Below, one piece after another: positions 36,127 through 47,172 of a DNA stretch of 64,000 nucleotides. Both the position numbers and the translations under genes were made by a program. Where the stretch lies: positions 1,860,001 to 1,924,000 of the forward strand of contig WOAB01000728.1 of assembly GCA_027886185.1 (NCBI GenBank). The letters are read 5' to 3'. This stretch comes from Rheum nobile (Eukaryota; Streptophyta; Magnoliopsida; Caryophyllales; Polygonaceae). The stretch's first letter is position 1; every line of letters begins with the position of its first letter. Below the pieces are notes generated by a model. The model had not been told where the DNA came from. It made no database searches and saw nothing but the letters and a program-made list of their open reading frames with translations.

Positions 36127-36469
36127 TGTTATGAACAAATCCATCTAAAATGTTATGCACATGTTATGTTACACATGTTTAATTTAGTATGAACACAAGT
36201 GTTGTATAAGTTTGACAACTTAGGTAGATTATTGGAGATAAATAGTAATGGTGAATTATTCACCTTCTTTACCTTGATATTAGTCAAGAATTGTATGCAA
36301 CCATTGACCTATAAATAGAGGTCTTAACCATTGTGAAATATACACCAACAAAGAGCAAGAATACATCTCTAAAGTTCTTGATCTCTCTCCCTCTTTTCTA
36401 ATACTTAAAATTGCTTTAAGTGTTCCTTTATACAGGTTTAGGTGATCTTGCCTTAATCATTTCATAACA
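36127..36469 (+). repeat. 3' LTR of the Copia element
   Basis: 343 bp, the same length as the 5' LTR, with about 21 mismatches by eye. Confidence 0.9.
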
Positions 36470-36674
36470 GTATTCTGATTTTCAATGGTGGTTTGATGTA
36501 AAAAGATATAATTTCTGGTGTTGTCAAATTTACCCAAATTGGGTTGTAAATCACCCATTGGATTCAATTTTAGCGGGTATACTATGACCTGAATTTTGAA
36601 TCATTGTGTTTGGTTAAGACAACAACTAAATTATGGTAAAGTTTTATTAGTTGTCCATTAATTAAGGACAACTA
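36470..36674. other. Intergenic sequence
   Basis: AT-rich sequence between the Copia 3' LTR and the foldback element; nothing recognised. Confidence 0.5.
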
Positions 36675-37286
36675 AAGTAATTTGGATGCAGATTCGGTTA
36701 GAAAGAAAGCTTAGGTGAGAAATAAGAATGTATCCTAGCCTTTGATTTTAAAAATCCAAAGGCTAGGATTAGACTATCATTTAAGTGCATAATTAACCGG
36801 TTACCAGTCGGAGCTCCGGTGGTCAACGCCGGGCTGGGCAAAGTTTTTTTTTTCAGACCAATTTTTTTTTCAAGGTCACTTTTTGACTCAAGATGGCATA
36901 TGCATACATTTTGGCTTGTGTGTGCATCTATATTGACCTATATTCGCATCAAAATTTTATAAGGATTTGTCTGGCCAAAGTTATTTTTTTTCCGGCAACA
37001 ATTTTTTTTGGGACACTTTTTGCTTGCGTTGACACGTGCACCATTTTGGCTTGTTGTGCATCAATATTGACTTGTATGTGCATTAAAATTTTATAAGGTG
37101 TTGTCCTACCATTTTTTTCATTTGATTTTTTTTCCAGCCCAATTTTTTTCCAAAATTATTTTTTTCTTGAGATGGCATTTGCATACATTTTGGGTATGTG
37201 TATCAAAACTGACATGTATGTGCATCTAAAAATTGTACAAAATGTGCATTGTTTTCTAGAGAAAATGTGCATGAGTTGTACACTGT

Positions 37287-38110
37287 ATGTGCATAAGTTT
37301 TGACATGTGCAAATTCAAGCAAAGACATGTGTTTCAAAGGTTATGTACATACAAGCAAAAAACGCATGCACATTTCAAGCCAAGAAAACGATGCATAAAA
37401 GTAAAATTTAGATACACATACAAGTCAAAATCCATGCACATACAAGCCAAAACCTATGCACATTATGAAAAATGTATAAGATTTTACATGTATCTGCATA
37501 AGTTTCCACTTACAAAAAGTCACACATATAGTCAAACCCTATGCACGCCTAATTCAATTTACATGCACATACAAGCCAAAAGACATGCACTTCAAAGGGT
37601 ATGCACATACAAGCCAAAACTCATGCACATTTCAACCCAAGAAAACAACGCACACAAGTAGAATTTAGATACACATACAAGTCAAAATTTATACACACAC
37701 AAGCCAAAACCTATGCACATTATGTGAAATGCATAAATTTTTGTATGTATGTGCATGAGTCTCCACATACACAAAGTCACACATATAGTCAAAACTTATG
37801 GAATTTAGATGCACAAACATAAAAAAAGACATGCACTTTAAAAGATATGCACATACAAGCCAAAACTCATGCACAATTCAACCCAAGAAAATAATGCACA
37901 CAAGTAGAATTCAGATGGATATATAGGTCAAAATCTATGCATACACAAACCAAAACATATGCACATGATGAGAAGTACATGAGTTTCCACATACACAAAG
38001 TCACACATATAGTAAAAAATCCTATACAGATTTTATGCAATATCAATGCACATACAAGTCAATATCGATGCACATACAAGCCAAAATCTATGCATATGTT
38101 GCCGCATACC
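37287..38110. repeat. Degenerate repeats of ATGCACATACAAGCCAAAA
   Basis: A dozen or more imperfect copies of a 19-20 bp motif occur with variable spacing. The opposite-strand version (TTTTGGCTTGT-TGTGCAT) lies in the left half at 36910-37280. Overlapping ORFs here arise from the repeat and are not genes. Confidence 0.75.
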
Positions 38111-38194
38111 AAAAATTGCGTCTGAAAAAAACGGGCGAAAAAACAAAACAAAACTTTGACCGGTCAACACCGGAGCTTCGGCGTTGACCGCTAG

Positions 38195-38672
38195 TAGACC
38201 TGATCAAACACAGGTCCGGGTCGGGCTGAACCCATTTTTTCAGCCCGTTTTTGCGGGCCGGGTTCGGGTCATGCCTGTTCGTCGGGGCTGAACCCTTAAC
38301 CGTACCCGCCCGAAAGTCCGGGTCGGCCCGCGAGCAACCCGGATAGTGATTTGCGACATTAAATACATGTTTTAAACAACATGCTTAGTAGAAAACATTC
38401 CAAAAACCTGCTTAATATATTTTACAAGTCCATAACATGCTAAATAAGTAACTTGACAACTTTTTTTAATGTATTTTTAAATATTTATATAAATATGCGG
38501 GCCGTGGGCCAGGCTGAGCGGCCCGTACGGGCATGAACCCGTAACCGAGCCCGGCCCGCTTACCCATCCGGGCCGGGCCAAACGGCCCGTTTGAGCTAGA
38601 ATCCTTGTCCAAGCCCGTATTATTTGGCGAGCGGGCGGGCCAGACGGGCCAACCCACATTTGCTCAGGTCTA
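38195..38672. mobile_element. hAT-type MITE, 478 bp
   Basis: Terminal inverted repeats are TAGACCTGATCAAA (left) and TAGACCTGAGCAAA (right, minus strand). The flanking 8-mers are ACCGCTAG (38187-38194) and ACCGCCAG (38673-38680), an 8-bp TSD with one mismatch, as expected for hAT. The interior is rich in GGCCCG/CGGGCC blocks in both orientations, typical of subterminal repeats. It lies inside the right arm of the foldback element and has no transposase. Confidence 0.85.
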
Positions 38673-38863
38673 ACCGCCAGTGACTGGTTTGACCAGTCGT
38701 GTTAACCGGTCAAACTCCCAAAAATCAAGTCATGTGCATGACACATGACCTTTTAATGAAAGTATAATCCTAGCCTTTGGTTTATTTGCCATCCAAAGAC
38801 TAGGATTTATTCTCATTTCTCACCCTATTACATGTTTTCACATGATACTTTCCCAAGTAATTT

Positions 38864-39785
38864 ATATTTCAACTGGTATTCTCTTCTTTAATCTTTATTA
38901 TCTTTAGAATTTATTTATTTTTATTATAGTAATAGTAACTTAGATAAAGCAAATTAAGAGTATTAGAATCAGTATTGTAGGGATCGGATCTCTAGAGATC
39001 CTTTGAATCATATTGTAAAATGGGATTGAAGAATCTAAGATCGTACATAATCAATAAAAACATGTATATAAGATTATTTTAAATATAAAGAAAATGCTAA
39101 CGTAGATAAATCATTGTTTTTTTGTCCCTACATTGAAAATAAGTAAATAAACTAGCCAACAAACCACATTGAATCGTTATGCATCCACTTTGTTTAATAT
39201 TAACCACATTCTTTGTTATATATGTTCAAAGAGTTTGATAAATTAGTTTAATATTAAACAATACCATTATAATTTTTGTTTTTGACTTGTTTATGTTAAG
39301 AAATAAAAATAAATAACAGAATGAGTTACTAATACATTAATAAAAATGACCATTTGATAATTAAAAATAAGAGTGAGGTTCGGGTGCATATAACTCATAG
39401 GGTGTAAAATAAGTAATAATCTCTGCCATTGGATCATGCAAATGGACGCCCAATATTAGAACTTGAAAATGATAAAAATAAAAAGAGTCGGGCGAAGTGC
39501 GCTTCATTTAAAGTGGCACGCGTTGTAATTAATGACCAAATCAACATACCCTTGTTCATGAACAAACTTTCTCAAACACGATTTTCACTTGTCTTCCTCT
39601 TTCAAGCTCAGTGAAACCCTAGCCAAATCGCAATTCTCGCTCAACCACTTTTCGATTTCTCGACCTCTCCATCGATCCTTCTCCAGATTTTCATTCGATT
39701 TCTCGATCTCTCCATCGCTCCTTCTCCATATTTTCATTCGATTTCTCTTCTTCTCATCAATCTAATCCTTTCAAACAATTTACCT
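38864..39785. other. Intergenic sequence with a 5'-UTR-like stretch
   Basis: AT-rich up to about 39430. From about 39540 to 39780 it becomes pyrimidine-rich (GAAACCCTAGCC, repeated TTTCTCGA-CTCTCCATCG and CCTTCTCCA blocks), the look of a plant gene 5' leader. It runs directly into the calmodulin fragment. Confidence 0.5.
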
Positions 39786-39905
39786 GGTGTTGAACTCCAT
39801 CGCATGATAACCAACCTTGGTGAGAAGCTCACGAATGAGGAAATTGATGAGATGACCCGAGAGGCTGACATGGATTAGGATGGCCAGATTAACTATGACA
39901 AGTGA
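39786..39905 (+). pseudogene. Calmodulin C-terminal EF-hand fragment
   Basis: Translation gives VELHRMITNLGEKLTNEEID, then EMTREADMD, a TAG stop, DGQINYDK and TGA. It aligns with the last EF-hand of plant calmodulin, including the MTNLGEKLT helix and the Asp-rich calcium loop ending DGQINY. The stop replaces a loop residue, and the tail after INY is lost. The first three EF-hands are not visible. It could be a retroposed or TE-captured fragment behind a foreign 5' leader, or the last exon of a dead gene. Confidence 0.85.
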
Positions 39906-40500
39906 TGGCCAGGTAATATTCTAAAATCCCACCTCTTATATACTGAAAAATGGACTATTAACTAAATTTGTGTGTTGTGTAACTCTTCAGGCCTCTTTAC
40001 TTTTTCTGTGTTTTTTGGTTTATATAGATTTGATGGTGAGTGAACTTTGTTAATCTTTGTTTGTAATTTAGCTTGTGAGTTGTGATTGATGTTTAAGTAG
40101 ATTGTTGCCTCTAGGAATTCTCAAAGCATTCTTATTAGTAAAGTGGTTACCTTATTTGTAAAACAACTCTGTTTTCTTGTTCTTTCTTGCACCTATTCCA
40201 AACTAAGCAAAAAGATCCTTCTATATGAGTCTCTCCATAGCGCTACAAAGGTTATATGCCCACACATCCATTGTTTCTGCATTTGTATGTCATACCATTT
40301 TCAAAAAAAAAATCCACCAATTTTAGAAACATTTCACTTGGTTTGATGTCAAATATGTTGCCAACTAGTAACACATGGTTAGGCAATTTCTTGCCTTCGT
40401 GTTTTTTTTTTTCGATTGTCAAAGATAGAAGATGAGTATGGGGGTGATTTTGACAGTAATAGACCTCAAAGATATGGATAAAGTATTTTGATGGAAGTTA
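39906..40500. other. Intergenic sequence
   Basis: AT-rich. A 67-codon ORF at 40143-40346 has no recognisable domain. No other feature seen. Confidence 0.45.
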
Positions 40501-41535
40501 GGGCATAATTGAGTGCATCAAAATGCAAGTTTTAATAGTAAAACCGTGTCACTAAATGTATAGAAAGTGTATGTATTGGGTAACTTAAAAGTGCATCACT
40601 AAATATACAAAAGTGCATGTCTTGTTAGTAAAAGTGCATAATTAAGTACTTTTAGTGCATGTGTTTGTCATTCAAAATGCATAAGTCAGTTAATGAAAAA
40701 AATGCATGTCTTGTTAGTAAAAGTGCATAACTACGTGGTGCACGTCTTATTAGTAAAAGTTCGTCACTAAATGTATAAAAAGTGCATCATTAAATGTATA
40801 AAAATGCATCATTAAATTTATAAAAATGCATCATTAAATGTAGAGAAGTGCATAGCTAAGTGATTTAGTCCATGTCTCTATCATTCAAAGTGCAAAGTAA
40901 GTTCATAATAAAATGCATTGTCTTGTTAGTAAAAGTGCATAATTAAGTACTTTTAGTGCATATGTTTGTCATTCAAAGTGCATAAGTCAGTTAATTACAA
41001 AAAATACATGTCTTGTTAGTACAAGTGCATAACTACATGCTAATAGTGCACGTATTATTAGTAAAAGTACATCACTAAATGATAAAAGGTGCATCATTAA
41101 ATGTATAAAAATGTATCATTAATTGTAGAGAAGTATATAGCTAAGTGCTTTTGGTCCATGTCTTTGTCATTCAAAGTGCATAAGTAAGTTCTTAATAAAA
41201 TGCATGTCTTGTTAGTAAAAGTGCATAACTAAGTGTTTAATAGTGCACATCTTTTAGTAAAAGTGCATCAATACAAAGTATAAAATGTGCATGAATAAAT
41301 GATTGTCATCATGTTGAATGTACTTTCTATTAAGTGGTGTAGGTCCAGAATATTTGATTTTGTCATAGCCTATTAGCTCAAATGGTAGAACATTATGTTG
41401 GTACACATGGATGTGGGTTCGAATCCCTCATAGGCTACAAATCATGCTTGTGATAACTAAGTGTATAAAATGGTATGTCTTGTATGTAATAGTGCATAAC
41501 TAATTACTTAAGGTGCATATATAAGATATTAGGAC
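40501..41535. repeat. GTGCAT-rich tandem repeat with a higher-order unit of about 300 bp
   Basis: Dozens of AAGTGCAT/AAATGCAT motifs. A longer block starting CTTGTTAGTAAAAGTGCATA recurs at 40621, 40922 and 41208 (spacings 301 and 286), each followed by a further block with TTTGTCATTCAAA. Copies are diverged by substitutions and indels. The tRNA-like sequence is embedded at its right end. Confidence 0.78.
41367..41437 (+). tRNA. tRNA-like sequence (probable pseudogene; loop would read GGT, Thr)
   Basis: A perfect 7-bp acceptor pairing, AGCCTAT with ATAGGCT, encloses an A-box-like TAGCTCAAATGG and a canonical B box, GGTTCGAATCC, with a T-arm. The D-stem has one mismatch. The anticodon arm is poor: TATGT can pair with ACATG, but that leaves a six-base loop, and the alternative TTGGTAC loop has no good stem. 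The variable region is short. Pol III promoter elements are present, so it could also be a SINE head. No intron or CCA is seen. Confidence 0.5.
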
Positions 41536-41802
41536 AGTGGTATCAAGCAACTCCTTTAAATGCTCGTTGAAGAGGTAAACATGAACTGTTTTTCGCTTCT
41601 TTTTATGCTTCTTGTCTTGCGCTAAATAAGAAATGCCATTAACACATACCTTTGATTGTAAGAACTATGCCCATTATGTTACATGTACATGTACAAAGTA
41701 ACCAACATAGTACAACCCAATCAACTTCTTGAAGCTTTAAACCTTATAGTTCAACGTATATACTCGGGTTGAACCCCAAAATAAATAAGAGAGTAACTAC
41801 AA
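41536..41802. other. Intergenic sequence before element B
   Basis: AT-rich; nothing recognised except the TTTGC target copy at 41803-41807. Confidence 0.45.
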
Positions 41803-41807
41803 TTTGC

Positions 41808-44717
41808 AGTAATATCACACTTAAAATATAAGGGTAAAATGGTAATTTTAAAGTGATAAAAATAAAAGTTATGAAATTTATTTTATAGGAGTAATTTAAA
41901 TTTTCATGAACTTAGGTTCAAGGTTTGAGTTAAGATAATTTTGTACAAATTATCAAATGAGTAATAATAGTATGGTGTTAAAATAAATAAATAAGTATAA
42001 CAAGAATGTAATTTTAGAATTTTAAATAGCAATAAAGGTCATAAGAATTATTATGTTATCCATAAAGGGATAAAATAATAATTGTTCGAAGTATGCTATT
42101 TCTTTAAGCTAAGAATGGTCTAAATTATAATTCACCTTATGTTATTTATAATTTAGATAAAACTTATCAATTTTGACTTAGAATATTTAAATCAAGTTTA
42201 ACAAATTTTTGTTAAGGATTTAAGTATGGTCAAATTCATAAGAAAATAACTTAAGCTTATTTTAGCCTAAGTTAATTTTTTATATATTCTAACTTTGGGT
42301 TAAAATAATATTACAAACTTAAAATATTAAATTTAGGTAACTTTTGTAATTTATGAAAAGTAAAAAAGGACATTTTTGCCAAAAAACAAACGTTTAGGGT
42401 CCCGTTTGTAATTAGCCAAAAACGGCTTCTTCTTCCTCCTCCTTTGAACAATAGCCCGTCTGTAGCTCTTTTTAAAGCTTCAATGGCGGATTCTTCAACT
42501 TCATTGGATCCGATTGAGCCAATTGATGGAGGGATTAATGAGAGTGTTAATGTTTACGACATTCATACCTACAAAAACCCTATTAAAGCCCTCCCAATCG
42601 GACCCCCAAATCATCCAATTTCGAAGCCAAAATTCAAGAACCCTAAATCCCGATATCGGTTGTTCTTGGCCAAATTCGAACACTTGGAAGCTTCTTTCTT
42701 GCAATTTCTTGCACCATTGACTTCGTTTAGTTGTCCTCTTCAAAAGCCTCATCTATCCGACGCCGGATAACCACCGCCGACGTCCAATTGGAGCCATTTC
42801 CGATGAGGTGTCACCGTGAGATCCGGGGAAGGTTTGCTTGATCCGAATTTCCGATTTTTGGGTTTATTTTTGACTTAATCAGTTAATCTTGATTAATTTA
42901 ATTAATCTAGATTAGTGAAAATTATTTTAGGATTAATTTGATTTTATGAAAATTAAAATTAAAATAATTATGAATTATTATAATATTATCTTATATTATG
43001 AATGGGTAAAGTATGACTATTCATTTAGATAATATTTTGACTTTAGGATTATAAATAAATTATTTTATTAATTTATTTATGTTATGTTTATTTAGAATAT
43101 ACGACTAATTAATTTTTAGTCGTATAAATAATCGTTTAATAAAAAAATCCTTGAAATTGATTTATTTATGAGTTAAATAAAATCAATTAGAAACCGAGAC
43201 ATTGTATCCTTCAAATTGTGATATTGAATAATTTATCAAATATAATTTATTCATTTTGTATGATTTGGGTACATCTCGGAATTGCATTTGGAATGAGAAT
43301 AAAGCAGGGAGCCGACTTGCTTTTCGAAAGCAACCATCTCCGAGACGCCGTTCATCTTCTTCGTGATTCAAGACAAGTGGCGGTTCACTCTTGCTAATTT
43401 ATTCCATATTTTTCTTAATTGACAATTAATTTATTGTCTTAATTATGTTGGGATAAATATTCTTAATTTCTCGTTTGAGAACTTGTGTGTTAAAGTGTTG
43501 TGTAAAATGAAACTTATTATTAGATTGTATATATGCTAGCTATAACCCTTATATATATATTATAGGGTACTAGATAATAATTGGTGTGGATTGTTGTGCT
43601 TTGGTGTGGATCTTAATTGCTAGTTAGCACGAGTATTCGTAGGAACGCTATTACCTTGCGAGGTTTAGCTGTTTCTTTATAACTTGGTATTAGGATGATA
43701 ATTGTCCTAATACTTTTGTTCATGACCTACCCTTATTTTATATAAGTGGTGGTGTACTTAGCTAGTGTCGAAACTCAGGATTCGGCCCATTCTAAATCTC
43801 ATTGCGAGATCGGTTGTCGATAATAATAAAAGTCTTAACGTTAATGTACGTTTTGTAATTAAACAAGATAAGTGTCATGTGACACATAATTAATATACCC
43901 TCGGGCGAGAAGTACAACGTGGAACCCGCTCGGTCTCTTGTCTAAAGTAAGTCCCTTTCCAATCTGGATTCGCATTACGCGGTGAGGTTGGTCGAGGACC
44001 CAAATATTCAACGAGATGTTTTTAACACTTTGTGTGATAATATAATGTTCCCAAACAAGTTCATGTAAATTCCTATAAGACTTAATTCATTGGAGTCTTC
44101 TCTTTAATCATACATCTTCATTCTTTTTAGTAGAAATCTATAGTCATATATTGTTTACCGAGTTTCATTCGGGAAACAAGGGTAGTGATTATATATACGA
44201 CTACAAGAACCAATCTATTTACACCCTTGCGTAGTCTATCATCAGACTAACCAACTGGTTATATTCCTTGCATGGTTGGCTGGTGTCATCCGTCCTATAC
44301 GGTACATCAGAGGTTGGTCCCCGACGATTTGATGTAACCGATCAAAGACGAAGGCTTGCAGTTGAAGGTTGTGTCTTAAGTAGTAATAATTTAAAGGTGT
44401 GTGTGTTTTGAAATACATGTAATGCTTATATAAATTAGTTATGTAATTAGGGTTTCTTTGAAAAGTCTTCTGTAATTTAAAAGTCTTCCGCTGTAATTTC
44501 ATTTTGTTGTAATATCATTCTTCTCAAATTTGCGAGAGGAGTTTTAATAATAGTATTGAGTTTCTTTATATAAAAGTCTTCTGCTACTCTATCATTATTT
44601 AATACTTAATTGTTTATTTTAAGTTAATTGTTCGGATTAAAGCCTAGGGTGACTTTGGACTTTATAGTCTGAGGTCACTGGCGTATGGCACTACCGACAT
44701 AAGTCTAAGGTGTTACA
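41808..44717 (+). repeat. 5' LTR of element B (2910 bp)
   Basis: Shares with LTR A the blocks AAGTGGCGGTTC-CTCTTGCT, TAGGAACGCTA, TCCAATCTGGATTCGC, and CTAGGGTGACTTTGGAC with a GAGGTCACTGGC tail. It lacks the GGCGCCCGCCG island. Confidence 0.9.
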
Positions 44718-44721
44718 ATTA

Positions 44722-44733
44722 TGGTATGAGAGC
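44722..44733 (+). other. Primer-binding site of element B (mutated)
   Basis: TGGTATGAGAGC, one base from TGGTATCAGAGC, four bases after the LTR. Confidence 0.75.
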
Positions 44734-45458
44734 GAGGTTTTAAAATTCTTGGCCTTTTGTTAGGTTTGAGAATTTTCAAAATTATTTTCGAAACTATTTT
44801 CAAGCTATTTGATTTTGATAAAGGAATTTCGAGAAAATAAATTGATAGTATTAAATGTAAGGTTTTAAAATTTCTTAAGGTATAGAAAAATTTAAAAAGT
44901 AATGGTTGGACTACTAATATTAAATTTTATAGTTCTTTTATAAAATGGTATTATAAATGGTGTTAAAAGTAATGGTTTGAAACTTCTTTTGTTAAGTATT
45001 AGTTCTTATAATGCTTTTATAAAATGGTGTGGTAATGGTTAAAACTAAGTTTATGACTTTAACTTTGAAGGTGTGGTTTTGGATTTTGGTAAATATTATA
45101 ATGTCATCAGTTTAAGAAGTTATTCTATTAAATTAATTATATAAAGTTTGAAAGTATAAAGTTTAAATAATAAGTGGTTTTCAAACTTCTGCAAGCTTCG
45201 ATTTTGTTACTTATTCCTTATATCCATTCGTAAGAATATCGTCCATTCTTAGGTTTAATGTCATTTTAAGGTTGATATTTCTCCTATGTGCCTTATTCTC
45301 AAGTAAGAGGATAAGATCGTTTTAAGGGTAATGGTGGAGGGTCAGTCAACCTAATATAAGTATTGGTTTGGACCCTTACAATTCGTATCATAACGTAAGT
45401 GATTAAGTATCATATACAAATTGATTTTTTTTAATTTGACGTTATAGTTCATCAACAG
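44734..45458 (+). other. Leader of element B
   Basis: Non-coding. Uninterrupted counterpart of the element A leader, with a TTCTGCAAGCTTC block and then TTAATGTCATTTTAAGG where element A carries the array. Confidence 0.8.
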
Positions 45459-46834
45459 ATGGTGAACACCCGATCCACCAACTGAGTGGATAATGAAGGT
45501 CCTAGCAATGGTTCCCGAGTTCAGCTGAGAAGTGCTGCTCAACAAAGGGATGACACGGGACTTGGCTCGCATAACAATAACCCGCCCCTGTGGGAAGATG
45601 TTCCTCAGGGACAAGTGGACCCTCAAGCTGCGAGGGAAATTCCACGTAATCCACCTCCTGCCCCGATCGTATTGGATGCTACGGTCATTGGGCAGATAGT
45701 GAGGCAAGTGATCGAAGTATTGACGGCCTAGGGGATACCGCAAGCTCAAGCGGCTCCCGTTCCTCAGGTCATAACTAATTTTGGGGGACGTGAAGGTCTT
45801 GCACATCCAGTGGTTCTCGAGAGAAATGACGTGAATTATAACTGAGCGTTGAAGACGATCAATTCAATGCGTCCTGATAGCTATGATGGAACCGGGGAAC
45901 TAGTTAAGGTTGCCTATTGGTTCTCTCATATGGAGTGACTGTTCAGGAATGTGGTCGGCACCGATGCTAAATAGGTGCACATAGCTTCGTTACATCTGAA
46001 AGACGGAGCAAGTGAGTGGTGGGAAGGAACAGGTTTGGATGAACACCCAAATCTGAGCTGAGTATTGTTCAAGGTCAAGTTCACTGACTGATTCTTCTCT
46101 CGTGCTATGAGATAAAAAAAAAGCTGAAAGAGTTCCTCTACCCAGAAACTGAGGGACTGAAGGTGACCGAGCTGGCGGCAAAATTTAATCATTTGTTGAA
46201 TTATGCTGATTCGGAAGTGCATACGGAAGAACAAAAGATCCGGTACTTCCATGGATGGATGAATCCAGAAATCAAACCTCTGATGGTGCGTCACGGTTGC
46301 TCTACTTTGGAACAGTATGTGGATGCGGCCTAAAAAATAGAGGTCACACTGGAAAAATCAGCCCGAAAGCGAGAGGAACAGAATAAGGCTAAGGGTGAGC
46401 AACAAAACCGGATGGCTAATACATTTATGCGGCCGACATCGCCTACCAAGTTTGAGAAGTCTGGTCGTGCTAAGACCGAGGCGACTCAGTCCGACTCCAC
46501 CAAAGGCTCAGGTTGGAGTAGCGGTGCAATTCAATGCCACAACTGTGGTGAAGCTGGGCATAAAAACTTTAATTGCCAAAAAGAGAAGCGGATATGCTAT
46601 AATTGTGGGAAAGAAGGCTACATGCAAACTTACTATCGACGGAAAAGCCAAGAGTTGGCACCATCATACCAGGCCTCAAATGTTGGCAGTAGGCAGAACC
46701 CAAAGCCGAAAGTGTCCGCTTCTGAGCAATCTGTTGCTCAGAATAAAGGCAAGGCGCCTATTGAATCTTCTAGTTAGGGGCAACGACTCTTCGTGATGCG
46801 TCAATTCGACGAGAATGAAACCCTGAACGAGTAG
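45459..46834 (+). pseudogene. Gag of element B, heavily decayed
   Basis: Starts MVNTRSTN and soon meets a TGA. It then has the same segments as the element A Gag: SMRPDSYDGTGE, WFSHME, WWEGTGLDEHPNLS, FFSRAMR, HGCSTLEQYVDA. Two zinc knuckles follow; the first, CHNCGEAGHKNFNC, is intact. The second, CYNCGKEGYMQTYY, has lost its His and last Cys to Tyr. At least eight stops and a frameshift near 46110 interrupt it. Several stops fit CGN-to-TGA or TGG-to-TGA/TAG transitions, as expected from methylated-cytosine decay. Confidence 0.88.
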
Positions 46835-47160
46835 TTATATTTTTAAAGCTTTTTAAGAGTAAGGAGCGATGACTTGTGTGTCTATAGTCTCCATGGTTTA
46901 GTATCTGTCTGTTTGACATTTTGTCAGTTGTTGTAATTCAATGTTTCAAATAATAAAGAAGTATTTCCTTGTTTCGGAAATTACTAAATTCGTTACTATT
47001 ACAAGTTATATGTACATACAAGAATCCTTGAGTGCCAAAAATAGTATAAGTCACGTGTTGATAAAGATTGCCTGGACTCATAAAGGATAGTGTTGGGTTG
47101 GGACATGTGTGATTGTTCCTTACCTTGTTAGCGCTAGTTTCGAGGTCGAAACTATTTTTA
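46835..47160 (+). other. Non-coding 3' internal region of element B
   Basis: No pol similarity. Contains AGTTTCGAGGTCGAAACT just before the polypurine tract, as in element A. Confidence 0.75.
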
Positions 47161-47172
47161 AGGGGGTAGTAT
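47161..47172 (+). other. Polypurine tract of element B
   Basis: AGGGGGTAGTAT directly before the 3' LTR TG; less purine-pure than in element A. Confidence 0.7.

Larger units (their letters stand above)
4725..36469 (+). mobile_element. Ty1/Copia LTR retrotransposon, decayed, split by nested insertions
   Basis: Matching 343-bp LTRs (TGTTATGAAC...CA) lie at 4725-5067 and 36127-36469. Between them, in order, are gag, protease, GAG-pre-integrase, integrase, RT and RNase H, which is the Copia order. RNase H is cut at 10382 by element A and resumes at 35572. Removing element A with one ACGAG copy gives about 6.6 kb, close to normal Copia length. I count by eye about 21 mismatches between the LTRs (about 6%), so this is the oldest layer of the nest. 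Flanking 5-mers are GAGTT and GTATT, not a clean TSD; drift or rearrangement is possible. Confidence 0.93.
36684..38854. mobile_element. Foldback Mutator-like non-autonomous element, 9-bp TSD
   Basis: AAGTAATTT occurs at 36675-36683 and 38855-38863, each exactly 30 bases outside a clear inverted repeat. The left arm reads GGTGAGAAATAAGAAT from 36714 and the right arm reads GGTGAGAAATGAGAAT on the minus strand, ending at 38824. Each arm also holds its own hairpin around TCCTAGCCTTTG (36732-36770, 38765-38806). Inverted similarity continues inward through CCGGTTA, GAGCTCCGGTG, TTTTTCAGAC and GCATAT motifs to a core of GTGCAT/TTTTGGCTTGT repeats. A 9-bp TSD and long inverted repeats fit a MULE. 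The outermost 30 bases pair poorly, so the exact ends are an inference. No transposase is present. Confidence 0.65.

Noticed and set aside
4720..36474. A clean TSD for the Copia element
   Set aside because: Flanking 5-mers GAGTT and GTATT differ at two positions, so no TSD is claimed.
37287..37822. His/Lys-rich ORFs of 124 and 73 codons
   Set aside because: Produced by the ATGCACATACAAGCC repeat of the foldback element.
42444..42770. 108-codon ORF in the 5' LTR of element B
   Set aside because: Lies fully inside an LTR and is broken in the 3' LTR copy. No recognisable domain.
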